Assembly: GCA_014238615.1 (NCBI GenBank)
Contig: JABAAT010000038.1
Span: 142,363-206,362 of the forward strand
Source of the DNA: Gammaproteobacteria bacterium
GTDB lineage: Bacteria > Pseudomonadota > Gammaproteobacteria > Porifericomitales > Porifericomitaceae
Direction of reading: 5' to 3'
Length of the DNA stretch: 64,000 nt
Under the pieces are notes generated by a model. It made no database searches. It was given only the letters and a program-made list of their open reading frames with translations, and was not told where the DNA came from. Shown here piece by piece: positions 45,178 through 55,330 of this stretch (position 1 is its first letter; every line of letters starts with the position of its first letter). The translations under genes and the position numbers were made by a program.

Positions 45178-46053
45178 TCAGGCACCGGTCCCGACCGGCC
45201 GCGCGCCGGAATCCCCCGGGGAATTCCCCGGTATCGGCAGTATCTGTGCCAGGATCACGGAAATATTGTCTCTGCCTCCTGCTTCGTTGGCCTGCGCCAC
45301 CAGGCCCCGGCCCACATCTTCCAGCTTACCATTAAAACGGTCCAAGGTTAAATGGATCTGCTCGTCGCTCACCAGGTCCGTGAGGCCGTCCGAACACAGT
45401 AAATAGACGTCATCAGGCTCGGCGGCGACTTCCTGTACGGTCACCTTGACCTCGGCTCCTTTGCCCAGGGCCCGGGTGACCAAGTGTTTATTCGGAAGAT
45501 CCTGCGCTTCTTCACGCGAGCACAGGCCACGCTCCACGAGGTCTTCCAGCAGCGAATGATCCCGGGTGACCTGTTCAAAACTGGGGCCACGCAGGCGGTA
45601 CAATCGGGAATCGCCGACGTGCGCCACGGTAACGCGATGCGCCTCGTGAAACAGGGCGGCGACCAGGGTAGTACCCATGCCCTTGTAACTCTTCTTGCTC
45701 CTGGCGAGCCGGCAAATTTCCCGGTTGGCAAGGATAATGCTCTCGCGCAGAAATCGAGAGCTGCGGCACAGTCCGCCCCTGAACCCCGGCTGCTCCGTCT
45801 TGCTCAGCATGCCCATGCTGCGGCGCAACATGCCCAGGCGACGCATCCGGGAAATCACGTGCGCGACAGCCAGGATGCTCGCTAACTCACCGGCCTCGTA
45901 CCCCCCCATGCCGTCAGCCAGCACCACCAGCCCGGTGCGGAGATCGCAACCCGTACTGTCCTCATTGTGGGGTCGCTTGCGCCCGACATCGGACAGACTG
46001 GCGATCTTTAACCAGGGTTTGGGAGCAGAGAGCATACCAGGACCGGGCAGCAC
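45178..46053 (-). CDS. PP2C-family serine/threonine phosphatase
   Basis: RPHNEDSTGCDLRTGLVVLADGMGGYEAG; TVAHVGDSRLYRLRG; LLCSDGLTDLV; AGGRDNISVILAQI. Confidence 0.94.
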   Translation of the reverse strand: MLPGPGMLSAPKPWLKIASLSDVGRKRPHNEDSTGCDLRTGLVVLADGMGGYEAGELASILAVAHVISRMRRLGMLRRSMGMLSKTEQPGFRGGLCRSSRFLRESIILANREICRLARSKKSYKGMGTTLVAALFHEAHRVTVAHVGDSRLYRLRGPSFEQVTRDHSLLEDLVERGLCSREEAQDLPNKHLVTRALGKGAEVKVTVQEVAAEPDDVYLLCSDGLTDLVSDEQIHLTLDRFNGKLEDVGRGLVAQANEAGGRDNISVILAQILPIPGNSPGDSGARPVGTGA

Positions 46054-46219
46054 CGCCCTCTGGGGCAGGAAGATTTTCCTCCCGCAACACGCGAGTCGCT
46101 CGCTGTAGGTGCTTCCTCAATCATGCGCACAAGCATTCTCCGGGGCTGACTATCAGGAGACGTCATCCATCCTCTTTGACCGGCGCGGCCCGACGGCCCT
46201 TACCGGCCTGCTCTTCGGA

Positions 46220-46752
46220 TGCCCCCCGACGGTGCTCCCAAAATCCGCATACCACATACCGCCATTATAGCGCTTGAAAGCGCACTCGCCACCACCTGGG
46301 CACCGACCCGCGCCCGCCGGCAACGCGCGCTAGCGCTCCAGCAGGGCGCGCTTGCCTTTCTTGTCGTCCCAGTCGCCCGCATCCGGCGGAGGGTCTTTGC
46401 GCTCGCTGAGCACCGGCCAGTCACGGGACAGTTCCGCGTTCAGCTGCAGGAATTGCTCTTGTCCTTCCGGTATCTCTTCCTCGGGGACAATGGCGTCCAC
46501 CGGGCACTGTGGTTCGCACAAGGTGCAATCGATGCACTCATCCGGGTCAATCACCAGCATGTTCGGCCCCTCATGGAAGCAGTCCACGGGGCAGACTTCC
46601 ACACAATCCGTGTATTTACACTTGATGCAGCTTTCCAAAACAACGAAAGTCATGTTTGATCTCCTGTGTCCCTTGATGGCCGGGGACGCTTCCCGATCCC
46701 GGCTCGGCTACCTCGCCCGGCGGCAACGCACTTGCATAGTATACGGCCAACC
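46220..46752. repeat. Tandem duplication, copy 1 (contains intact fdxA)
   Basis: Coding and both flanks match copy 2, e.g. gacggtgctccca / cgcttgaaagcgcactcgccaccac / cggcaacgcacttgca. Confidence 0.8.
46330..46653 (-). CDS. fdxA: 7Fe (3Fe-4S/4Fe-4S) ferredoxin
   Basis: [39 protein letters not shown]. Confidence 0.95.
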   Translation of the reverse strand: MTFVVLESCIKCKYTDCVEVCPVDCFHEGPNMLVIDPDECIDCTLCEPQCPVDAIVPEEEIPEGQEQFLQLNAELSRDWPVLSERKDPPPDAGDWDDKKGKRALLER

Positions 46753-46762
46753 GTGCGATAGA

Positions 46763-47154
46763 TCACCTTCTGGAGATCCCGACGGCGCTCCCAGAAGCTG
46801 CATACCATTTACCATCATTAGAGTGCTGAAAGCGCACTCGCCACCACATCCCGAGCGCCGGCAGGGCGTGTGTGCCTTCCCTGCCGCCCCGGTCGTCCGC
46901 ATCCGGCGGCGGAGCTTTACGCTCGCTCGACACCAACCGGTCACGGGACAGTTCCAGGAAATACTTCTGTCCTTCCGCTCCCTCCCCGGGGACAACGGCG
47001 TCCACCAGGCACCGTGGGGCGCACAAGGTGCAATCGATGCACTCATCCGGGTCAATCACCAACATGTTCGGCCCCTCGTGGAATACAGTCCACGGGGCCG
47101 ACTTCCACGCAATCCGTGGCTCTTAATGCAGCCTTCCAGAACAACGAAAGTCAT
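46763..47154 (-). pseudogene. Decayed fdxA paralogue (frameshifted, lost cysteine codons)
   Basis: ATGACTTTCGTTGTTCTGGAAGGCTGCATTAAG matches the fdxA start, followed by a net ~5-nt deletion and a 1-nt insertion before the conserved [26 protein letters not shown]. Confidence 0.85.
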
Positions 47155-47268
47155 GCTTGATCTCCCGTGTCCAACGATGACCGGGGACGCTTCCCGATGC
47201 CGGCGCGGCTATCCCGCCAGGCGGCAACGCACTTGCAAAGCACTTGCATGGCATGTGGGCAACCGCAT
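46773..47268. repeat. Tandem duplication, copy 2 (contains decayed fdxA)
   Basis: gacggcgctccca / tgctgaaagcgcactcgccaccac / cggcaacgcacttgca. Confidence 0.8.
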
Positions 47269-47294
47269 CCCACGACGCACCGCGGAAACAGCCG

Positions 47295-49943
47295 TCACCC
47301 CGGGCGATCGACGGCCGCCTTGATGGCGGCTTCGGGCACCGAGGCTTCCTCTTCGGCAAGCAACTCCCGCAGCCGGTAAAGAGCCTCCAGCGCCTGGCGC
47401 GGGCTGAATTCATCCGGGCGTAGTTCCAGCAACGCCTGGTGCAGCCGGGTCTTGTCGACAGGCGGCGCCGCGCCGGGAGCTTCCCCGAAGAGTTCCGGTT
47501 GCCGCGTGTCCCCGGGATAGGCTGCGGCCAGGCGCGCCTCCAGGCGCTCCTGCTCACGCCGCGCACTTTCCACTACCGGCGGCGGCACCCCGGCCAGCAG
47601 GGCCACCTGCAGGCCGTAACTGCGGCCCGCGGGGCCTTCCCGCACGTCGTGCAGGAAGACGATGCGGGAATCGTGCTCGCGTGCCTCCAGGTGCACGTTG
47701 CACACCCCGGGGAGCGCCTCGGCGAGCTGCGTCAGCTCGAAGTAGTGGGTGGCAAACAGCGTCAAAGCGCCGGACTTGTGCACCAGGTGTTCGGCGCAGG
47801 CCCAGGCCAGGGCCAGTCCGTCTATGGTCCCGGTGCCGCGTCCCACTTCATCCATCAGGACCAGGCTGCGGGGGCCGGCGTTGTACAGAATGTTTGCGGT
47901 TTCGGTCATTTCCACCATGAAGGTGGAGCGGCCGCCGGCCAGGTCATCACCGGCCCCGATGCGAGTGAAGACGTGGTCGATGGGTCCCAGGCGGGCCGCC
48001 CGTGCCGGCACAAAGCCACCCATGTAAGCAAGGAGCACGATCAACGCACACTGGCGCATATAGGTGGATTTGCCACCCATGTTGGGACCGGTGATCACCA
48101 GCATGCGCCGCCCATCTTCCATGTGCAGATCGTTCGGCACGAAGGCGTCGCTCAAGTTGCGCTCCACCACCAGGTGGCGCCCCCCCTCGATGTGCAGTTG
48201 TTCCTCGGGCACCAGCTGAGGCCGCACCAGGTCCAGGGCTTCCGCGCGCTCCGCCAGGGCCGCCAGGGCATCCAGCCGGGCGGCCGCCGCGCTGCATTGC
48301 TGCAGGGCCGTGAGCACTCCGTGCAGGCTCTCCAACAGGGCCTCGTAGAGTTCCCTCTCGCGCGCCAGGGCGCGCTCCCCCGCGCCCAGCACCCGGTCCT
48401 CAAAGCGCTTCAATTCCGGGGTGATGTAGCGCACCGTATTCTTCAGGGTCTGGCGGCAATGATATTCCGCGGGCAGTTCAGCGCGCAGGCGGCGGCTCAG
48501 TTCGATGTAGTAGCCGCTGACCTGGTTGTAGCCCAGGCGCAGATTCGCCAACCCCGTGCGCTCCCGCTCGCGCCGTTCCAGTTCCGCAAGCCGCGCGCCG
48601 GCATCCCGCCGCAGCATGCGGTTCTCATCCAGGGCCTTGTCGTAGCCATCCCGAAACACACCGCCTTCACGAATATGGGCCGGCGGCGCGTCCACCAGCG
48701 CCCGGCACAACCGTGCGTGCAGTTCCGGCCGCGGCGCCAGCGCGGCGGCCAAGGCATGCGCCCGGGGACAATCCAGCGCCGCGGCGCGTTTCTGCAGTTC
48801 GGGCAGCGCGCTCAGCAACGTGCGCAACTGCACCAGGTCACGCGGTCGCGCGCTGTTCAACGCCACCCGGGAAAGGATGCGCTCACTGTCACCTACCTCG
48901 CGCAACACCCGGCGTAACGGTTCATACCGCTGCTCCTCGAGCAACGCCTGCACCACCGCATGGCGCGCCGCAACCCGGCCCTGGTCGCGCAGCGGACGAT
49001 GCAGCCAGCGGCGCAACAGGCGGCCGCCCATGGCGGTCACGCTGGAATCGATGTGCCAGAACAGGCCGTGCCGGGCTTCCCCAAGCAGGCCGGTATCCAG
49101 TTCCAGGTTGCGGCGGCTGGCCGCGTCCAGGTGGATCGCATCCTCCGGCGCTTCCAGGCGCGGCGCTTGAATATGCGGTACGGCGCCGCGCTGAGTCTCG
49201 CGGGCGTAGTAGAGTAACGCCCCGGCGGCGCCCACCGCGGTCCTGAGTTCCGCGCAGCCGAAGCCCTCCAGGCCGTGCACATGGAACTGCTCCTCCAGCA
49301 GACGCCGCGCACTGCCATATTCGAAATGCCAGTTTTGCAGGAGCGAAACATGCGTGTCCGACGGCACGGGGAATGCATCGTACGGCGCACCCTCCTCCGC
49401 CAGCAGCAACTCGGCCGGCCGCAGACGCTCCAGCTCCGCTTCCAGCATCACCTTTTGCTCCACCTCCCCCAAGGTGAAACGACCGCTGCTGAGATCCAGG
49501 GCCGCCACCCCCCAGAGTTCCCCGGCACCGGGGTGGACCGCCACCAGCAACCGGGCGGCGCGCGCCTCCAGCAAGGCTTCGTCGGTCAGCGTGCCGGGCG
49601 TGATGACGCGCGTCACCTCGCGCCGCATCAAGCCGCGGCCCGCTTCGGGCGCGCCGACCTGCTCGCAGATCACGGCCGTCTCACCACGCCGCACCAGTTT
49701 CGCCAGGTAGCCATCCAGGGCGTGGGCCGGCACACCCGCCATGGGCACCTCGCCGTCCAGAGACTTGTGGCGCCGCGTCAGGGCGATATCCAGCAGCCGC
49801 GCGGCCTTGCGTGCGTCCTCGTAAAACAATTCAAAGAAATCCCCCAGTTGAAAGAACAGCAGCGTGTTCGGATAGCGCTTCTTCAGTTCCAGGTATTGCT
49901 CCATGACCGACATTTTGGAGCGCGGGGGGTTGCCTTTGTTCAT
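47295..49943 (-). CDS. mutS: DNA mismatch repair protein MutS
   Basis: LFFQLGDFFELFYEDA; TGPNMGGKSTYMRQCALIVLLAYMG; DEVGRGTGTIDGLALAWACAEHL. Internal ATG at 49943 chosen. Confidence 0.97.
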   Translation of the reverse strand: MNKGNPPRSKMSVMEQYLELKKRYPNTLLFFQLGDFFELFYEDARKAARLLDIALTRRHKSLDGEVPMAGVPAHALDGYLAKLVRRGETAVICEQVGAPEAGRGLMRREVTRVITPGTLTDEALLEARAARLLVAVHPGAGELWGVAALDLSSGRFTLGEVEQKVMLEAELERLRPAELLLAEEGAPYDAFPVPSDTHVSLLQNWHFEYGSARRLLEEQFHVHGLEGFGCAELRTAVGAAGALLYYARETQRGAVPHIQAPRLEAPEDAIHLDAASRRNLELDTGLLGEARHGLFWHIDSSVTAMGGRLLRRWLHRPLRDQGRVAARHAVVQALLEEQRYEPLRRVLREVGDSERILSRVALNSARPRDLVQLRTLLSALPELQKRAAALDCPRAHALAAALAPRPELHARLCRALVDAPPAHIREGGVFRDGYDKALDENRMLRRDAGARLAELERRERERTGLANLRLGYNQVSGYYIELSRRLRAELPAEYHCRQTLKNTVRYITPELKRFEDRVLGAGERALARERELYEALLESLHGVLTALQQCSAAAARLDALAALAERAEALDLVRPQLVPEEQLHIEGGRHLVVERNLSDAFVPNDLHMEDGRRMLVITGPNMGGKSTYMRQCALIVLLAYMGGFVPARAARLGPIDHVFTRIGAGDDLAGGRSTFMVEMTETANILYNAGPRSLVLMDEVGRGTGTIDGLALAWACAEHLVHKSGALTLFATHYFELTQLAEALPGVCNVHLEAREHDSRIVFLHDVREGPAGRSYGLQVALLAGVPPPVVESARREQERLEARLAAAYPGDTRQPELFGEAPGAAPPVDKTRLHQALLELRPDEFSPRQALEALYRLRELLAEEEASVPEAAIKAAVDRPG

Positions 49944-50091
49944 GGGCCTTCGTTCATGGGCCTCTGTTGCGGCGGTGCAGCAGCGCAGCGCCACGCCAGA
50001 GGAGAATGAGCGCGGCGTGAGGGCAGCGCGGCTCCCTGGTGCGGAACCCGGGTCACAGCCGCCGCCATGCCGTGCCCGGTGCCTCGGCGGG

Positions 50092-50448
50092 TCAGCGGCG
50101 CAGGATGCCCACTACCTCTTCCAACTCCACGCGCAGTTGGCGGATGATTTGGCGGCTGCGGCTCATATCCACCCGGGATTCCTCCCCTTCCAGCTGCTGC
50201 CGGGCGCCGCTGATGGTATAGCCCTTGTCGTAGAGCAGGCTGCTGATGCGGCGCACCAGGATCACATCCTCGCGCTGGTAGTAGCGCCGGTTGCCGCGCC
50301 GCTTCAGGGGCTGCAGTTGCTTAAACTCCTGCTCCCAATAGCGCAGCACATGCGGCCTGAGCTGGCAGAGTTCGCTGACTTCGCCGATGGGGAAATAGCG
50401 CTTCGCCGGAATCGGCGGCAGATCCTGGTTAATTCCCGGGTCCAACAT
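50092..50448 (-). CDS. MerR-family transcriptional regulator
   Basis: YFPIGEVSELCQLRPHVLRYWEQEFKQLQPLKRRGNRRYYQREDV. Confidence 0.93.
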   Translation of the reverse strand: MLDPGINQDLPPIPAKRYFPIGEVSELCQLRPHVLRYWEQEFKQLQPLKRRGNRRYYQREDVILVRRISSLLYDKGYTISGARQQLEGEESRVDMSRSRQIIRQLRVELEEVVGILRR

Positions 50449-50755
50449 GGTTCTTCACCTTCACTTTAAGTTTCTGTGCAGGCCGAAACAGGACGACCTG
50501 GCGTGCACTGATAAGGGCCGCCTTCCGGGTTTTGGGATTGCGACCCATACGTTCGGACTTGGCGCGCAGGATGAAGCTGCCGAATCCGGACAACTTCACC
50601 GAATCGCCTTGCGCCAGCGCATCCTCGATTTCAACAAAAAAACGCCCCAGGATTTCTTTCGCTTCGCGCTTACTGAGACCAAGTTGTGCACTGATCTGCT
50701 CAGCAATTTTCTCTCTGTTCAAAGTGCGCGGTCGCATGCTGAACTGCTCAGCCAT
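50429..50755 (-). CDS. ihfA: Integration host factor subunit alpha
   Basis: HU/IHF fold: DSVKLSGFGSFILRAKSERMGRNPKT; downstream of pheT. Confidence 0.94.
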   Translation of the reverse strand: MAEQFSMRPRTLNREKIAEQISAQLGLSKREAKEILGRFFVEIEDALAQGDSVKLSGFGSFILRAKSERMGRNPKTRKAALISARQVVLFRPAQKLKVKVKNHVGPGN

Positions 50756-50939
50756 ATCCGTTCTTACTCAAGGTTATTCCGCTTCCTTATCCTGATCAAC
50801 CCGGCCGCGCGGCCCAGCCCCCGGCGTCACCAGGTCCGGCCGGGAGGGTAAAAACCTGGAAAACTTCCTGTCTGGAAGGGCTCTTTCCCGCATCTCCGGC
50901 GATGCGGGCGGCACCCGTGGGAAGCAGGCGGGAAGCGAT

Positions 50940-53015
50940 TCAGCCTGATTCGCGCAATACCGCCCCGCATTTCCCGCGTACCGCAGCGAGTATTTCTGAT
51001 AGCTTCCGTTCCAACTCTTCCTGCCCTAGCGTGCTGGATTCTTTCTGAAAAATCAAGCCTATAGCCAGACTTTTTAAGTTTTTTCCTAATTCCTGGCCGT
51101 GGTACACGTCAAACAGGCGCAGTTCGGCCAGATCCTCGCCGGCAGCCGCCCGGATGGATTCCAATACGGCGGCGGCCGGCATTTCCTCGGCGACCACCAG
51201 GGCCAGATCGCGGCGCAGGCTGGGAAAACGCGAAAGAGGCTTGAGGACCGGCGGCCGCTCCTCCAGGAGGTTCAAACGCAATTCGAAAAGCCAGGCGCCG
51301 GAAGGCAATTTCAAGTCAGCCGCCAAGGCCGGGTGCAGGCGCCCCAGGAGACCCAGTTGTTGTTGCACGCCATCGCCGGTTTCCAGGGTCACCCGCGCCG
51401 CCTGTCCGTCATGCAGGGCGGGATGTGTCACGGCCTCAAAGCGCGTCTTACCCGCTCCTTCCAGCAGGCGCTCCAGGTCCCCCTTGAGATCGTAGAAATC
51501 CAGCGGGCGGGAATCCTCGCCCCATTGTTCATCGTGCGCGGTGCCGCAGGCGACGCCGCCCAGCCGGAATTCTTCACCGGGGCGGCCGTCATGCTTCGCA
51601 CTGAACACCACTCCGTACTCGAAGAGTCGCACTCGTTCCTGCTGGCGGCGCAGGTTATGACGCAGGGCGGACAGCAGGCCGCACCAGGTGGAAAGCCGCA
51701 ACACCGACATCGAGCTCGCCAGGGGATGCGCCAGGAGCGGCGCCTCCTGGTCCGGAAACAAGCGCTTCTGCAGTTCCGGGTCGACAAAGGAATAACTCAT
51801 TGCCTCGTGGTAACCGCGTGCGCAGAGGAGCTGCGCCAGGTGCCACGCAGTATCTTCGAGCACAGGCAGCACGTGACGGGCGGGGGAGGGACGCGGTTTG
51901 ACGGACGGGATGTGCTCGTAGCCAAGCAGGCGCGCCACTTCCCCTACCAGGTCCACCTCCAACTTCAGGTCGGGACGATGCCCGGGAACGGTGACGTGCC
52001 AGTCTTCTCCGGCATCCTCTACCGGCATGCCCTGCCGCCTGAACACCTTCCGCACGCGCTCCGGCGGCGGTTCCCAGCCGAGCAACGCCTTCAGGCGCCC
52101 GCGACGGAGCAGCACGGATGCGCGTTGCGGTAACTGCCCCGGCGCTTCCTCAAGTACCAGGGGGCCCGGACGCGCGCCGCAGTATTGCACCAGCAGCTCG
52201 GTAGCGCGCTCCAAGGCTCGTTCCGGTAAGCCCGGATCCACTCCGCGTTCGAAGCGTTGCGCTGCTGCGGTGCGTAATCCCACGGCGCGCATGTTGTGCG
52301 CGATGCGCTCTGGATGAAACCAAGCGCTCTCCAGGAAGACCTCGCGCGTTTCGGGACCAACGGCGCTCTCCCGGCCGCCCATGACGCCGGCCAGGGCCAG
52401 CACCCGCCGTTCATCGGCGATCACCAGGTGCTCCGGATCCAGGCGCACCGTGATACCATCCAGCAATTCCAGGCGTTCCCCCCGCGCCGCGCGGCGCACT
52501 CGAACAGCGCCGTGCAGCTTTGCGCGATCAAAGGTATGTAACGGTTGCCCGAGTTCGAGCATGACGTAGTTGCTGATATCCACCACCGGATGCAGGCTGC
52601 CCAACTCGGAGTGGTGCAGCCGTTCACTCAACCAATCGGGGACCTTCGCCTCCGGCTCCAGGTCCAACAGCACGCGCCCGGCGTAACGTGGACAGCCGCT
52701 GGTATCTTCCAGGATGACGGTCTGCTCCTCGGAGGCACGCGCCGCCACGCGGGTCACGGGCGGCTCGCGCCAAGGCGTGTCCAGAATGGCGGCCAATTCG
52801 CGCGCCGCCCCCAGGGCACTCAGGCAATCCCCTCGGTCGGGAGTCGGCGTGAATTCCAACAATTCTTCTTCCCCGAATCTCAACCGGAGACGCTGCTCGG
52901 CGGAAACCGCGAGCTCCGTCTCCACCCCTGCCATGGTCAAGCGCTGCGCCACTTCGGCGCCCGGCAGATCGGTGTCCAAGTATTCGCACAACCATCGCAG
53001 GCTGAGTCGTAGCAT
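50940..53015 (-). CDS. pheT: Phenylalanyl-tRNA synthetase beta subunit (lacking the N-terminal tRNA-binding EMAP-like segment as annotated)
   Basis: MLRLSLRWLCEYLDTDLPGAEVAQRLTMAGVE; B3/B4, B5 and FDX-ACB regions; downstream of pheS. Confidence 0.93.
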   Translation of the reverse strand: MLRLSLRWLCEYLDTDLPGAEVAQRLTMAGVETELAVSAEQRLRLRFGEEELLEFTPTPDRGDCLSALGAARELAAILDTPWREPPVTRVAARASEEQTVILEDTSGCPRYAGRVLLDLEPEAKVPDWLSERLHHSELGSLHPVVDISNYVMLELGQPLHTFDRAKLHGAVRVRRAARGERLELLDGITVRLDPEHLVIADERRVLALAGVMGGRESAVGPETREVFLESAWFHPERIAHNMRAVGLRTAAAQRFERGVDPGLPERALERATELLVQYCGARPGPLVLEEAPGQLPQRASVLLRRGRLKALLGWEPPPERVRKVFRRQGMPVEDAGEDWHVTVPGHRPDLKLEVDLVGEVARLLGYEHIPSVKPRPSPARHVLPVLEDTAWHLAQLLCARGYHEAMSYSFVDPELQKRLFPDQEAPLLAHPLASSMSVLRLSTWCGLLSALRHNLRRQQERVRLFEYGVVFSAKHDGRPGEEFRLGGVACGTAHDEQWGEDSRPLDFYDLKGDLERLLEGAGKTRFEAVTHPALHDGQAARVTLETGDGVQQQLGLLGRLHPALAADLKLPSGAWLFELRLNLLEERPPVLKPLSRFPSLRRDLALVVAEEMPAAAVLESIRAAAGEDLAELRLFDVYHGQELGKNLKSLAIGLIFQKESSTLGQEELERKLSEILAAVRGKCGAVLRESG

Positions 53016-53037
53016 GGCTTATCGACTCCGGAGACGC

Positions 53038-54048
53038 TCAGCGGCGAAACTGCGCCAGGAAACGCTGGTCGTTATCAAAGAAGGAACGCAGGTCGAGGAT
53101 GCCCAGGGACAACATGGCCAGCCGTTCCACGCCCAACCCAAGGGCCAGGCCGTTGTAGCGCTTCGTGTCCACACCGCAGTTTTCCAGAACGCGGGGATGC
53201 ACCAGGCCGCAACCCAGTACTTCCAACCAGGCACCGGACGCGCTGCGGATATCCACCTCGGCCGAGGGTTCCGTGAAAGGGAAGTAGGAAGGGCGCAGGC
53301 GGAATTCCACCCCGGGGCCGAAAAAATCTTCCAGGAACTTCTCCAGCAGTCCCTTCAGGTCGGCCATGCTCACCGCCTCATCCACCACCATGCCTTCCAC
53401 CTGGTGGAACATCGGGCTGTGCGTGGCGTCTGCATCGCGCCGGTAAACCCGCCCCGGGGCGACAAAGCGCAGCGGCGGCTTCCGGTGCTGCAGGTAACGG
53501 ATCTGCATCGGCGAGGTATGCGTGCGCAACAGCAGATCCTTTCGTTCCAAGTAGAAAGTGTCGTGCATGGCGCGCGCCGGATGCAGGGGCGGAATGTTGA
53601 GCGCCTCAAAATTGAAGTGTTCGTCTTCCACTTCCGGGCCGGTGGCGATTCCAAAGCCGAGCCCGGCAAAGATATCGAGGATTCTTTCCATGGTCAGGCT
53701 AATCGGATGGCGCGCGCCGCGCGCATCACCGCGGCCGGGCAGGCTCACGTCCAGCTGTCCTGCTTCCAGCGAGCGCCGCAGCCGCTCCTCGCGCAACTCC
53801 GCGCGGCGGCGGCGCAGGGCCTCCGAGAGTTCCCGCCGGGCCTGGTTAACGGCCTTCCCGGCGGCCGGCCGCCGGCCGGGGTCCAGGCGACCGAGAGCGC
53901 GCAACATGCCGGTGAGACGGCCCTTGCGGCCCAGGTAAGCCACCTTCACCGCTTCCAGTTGCGCCTCATCCCGGGCCTGCCCCAAGTCTGCCTGGGCCTC
54001 CGCCAGGAACTCCCGCAGGTCGCTCTCGGAACAAATGGGCGTGGTCAT
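53038..54048 (-). CDS. pheS: Phenylalanyl-tRNA synthetase alpha subunit
   Basis: HPARAMHDTFYL; FHQVEGMVVDEAVSMADLKGLL; GLALGLGVERLAMLSLGI. Confidence 0.97.
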   Translation of the reverse strand: MTTPICSESDLREFLAEAQADLGQARDEAQLEAVKVAYLGRKGRLTGMLRALGRLDPGRRPAAGKAVNQARRELSEALRRRRAELREERLRRSLEAGQLDVSLPGRGDARGARHPISLTMERILDIFAGLGFGIATGPEVEDEHFNFEALNIPPLHPARAMHDTFYLERKDLLLRTHTSPMQIRYLQHRKPPLRFVAPGRVYRRDADATHSPMFHQVEGMVVDEAVSMADLKGLLEKFLEDFFGPGVEFRLRPSYFPFTEPSAEVDIRSASGAWLEVLGCGLVHPRVLENCGVDTKRYNGLALGLGVERLAMLSLGILDLRSFFDNDQRFLAQFRR

Positions 54049-54182
54049 GACGAGCCGGGCAAGGATGGGACGGACGAAATGGAAACCGGGGGACGGGGAG
54101 CTTTCAGGGGAAACGAGACCTCAAGGAGCGCACCCCTTCCTGCTTTCGGGAAGTCGGCGGGATAAGGGCCGGGGCGCGCCGT

Positions 54183-54542
54183 TCAGACAGTTAAAGCCTG
54201 GCGGGCGCGTTTAGCGAGGGCCGCGAAACTCTCCCGGTCGGTCACCGCCATGTCGGCCAACTGGCACCGGTTCAGTTCAATGCTGGCGCGGCGCAGGCCG
54301 TACATGAAGCGGCTGTAAGACAGGCCGTGCAGGCGCGCCGCGGCGTTGATGCGCAGGATCCACAGCGCCCGGAAATCGCGTTTGCGCCGCCGCCGATCGC
54401 GGTAGGCGTACTGCAAGGCACGGGTGACCGCCTGGTACGCCACCCGGTAGCTGCTCTTGCGCCGTCCACGATAGCCGGCGGCCTGTTTCAGAATTTTTTT
54501 GTGTCGGGCGTGGCCCGCCACGGCATTTGAAGCCCTGGGCAT
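54183..54542 (-). CDS. rplT: 50S ribosomal protein L20
   Basis: [51 protein letters not shown]. Confidence 0.97.
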   Translation of the reverse strand: MPRASNAVAGHARHKKILKQAAGYRGRRKSSYRVAYQAVTRALQYAYRDRRRRKRDFRALWILRINAAARLHGLSYSRFMYGLRRASIELNRCQLADMAVTDRESFAALAKRARQALTV

Positions 54543-54563
54543 AGTTCTCTCCCGTGCTCAGCG

Positions 54564-54761
54564 TCATAGATACGGCAGCATCAGGCGCACCGCCCGCCGA
54601 TCCCCAGCGGCGACCTGGGCGCCCGCGCGCAAGCGCCGTTTGCGGCGCGGACTCTTCTTGGTCAGGATGTGATTGCGATTGCTGCGCCGGAAGCTCAATT
54701 TGCCGGTGGCGCTGCAGCGAAAGCGCTTCGCCGCACCCCGGTTGCTTTTCATCTTGGGCAT
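54564..54761 (-). CDS. rpmI: 50S ribosomal protein L35
   Basis: [45 protein letters not shown]. Confidence 0.96.
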   Translation of the reverse strand: MPKMKSNRGAAKRFRCSATGKLSFRRSNRNHILTKKSPRRKRRLRAGAQVAAGDRRAVRLMLPYL

Positions 54762-54790
54762 AAAACCACCTGTCTCCGCGGTAGCGCGCC

Positions 54791-55330
54791 TCAACGGGCC
54801 GGCGCCAGGATCATGATCATCAGCCGGCCTTCCAGGCGCGGCATCTGCTCTATCTGGATGCTGTCACCCAGGTCCGTACGAATCCGACTCAGCATGGCCG
54901 TTCCCAAGTTCTGGTGCATCATCTCCCGGCCCCGGAAACGCAGGGTTACCTTAACCTTATTGCCCTGTTTTAGGAAACGCTTCATGTTGCGCATCTTGAT
55001 ATCGTAGTCATTGTCCCCTGTACCGGGCCGGAATTTCAGCTCCTTGACCTGGATCTGTTTCACCTTGCGCCGCGCCGACTGACGCTTCCTGTTCTTATGG
55101 AACAGGTACTTCCCGTAGTCCATGAGGCGGCACACGGGCGGCTTTTCGGCTGGCCCGATCTCCACCAGGTCCAGGCCCGACTCCTCGGCAGCGCTCAAGG
55201 CCTGCTCCAGGGTCTGGATGCCGACCTGGTTCCCCTCCGCGTCGATCAAGCGCAGGTTGTCGGAGGTGATGTCCTCGTTGACCCGGTTTCGCTTTGCCGC
55301 CGAACTGGTAGCGTTCACCCGTTCAGGCAT
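54791..55330 (-). CDS. infC: Translation initiation factor IF-3
   Basis: [47 protein letters not shown] overlaps the thrS stop. Confidence 0.96.
   Translation of the reverse strand: MPERVNATSSAAKRNRVNEDITSDNLRLIDAEGNQVGIQTLEQALSAAEESGLDLVEIGPAEKPPVCRLMDYGKYLFHKNRKRQSARRKVKQIQVKELKFRPGTGDNDYDIKMRNMKRFLKQGNKVKVTLRFRGREMMHQNLGTAMLSRIRTDLGDSIQIEQMPRLEGRLMIMILAPAR

Noticed and set aside
46352-47323. 323-aa plus-strand ORF with internal repetition across both fdxA copies
   Set aside because: The repetition simply reflects the tandem fdxA duplication read on the wrong strand.
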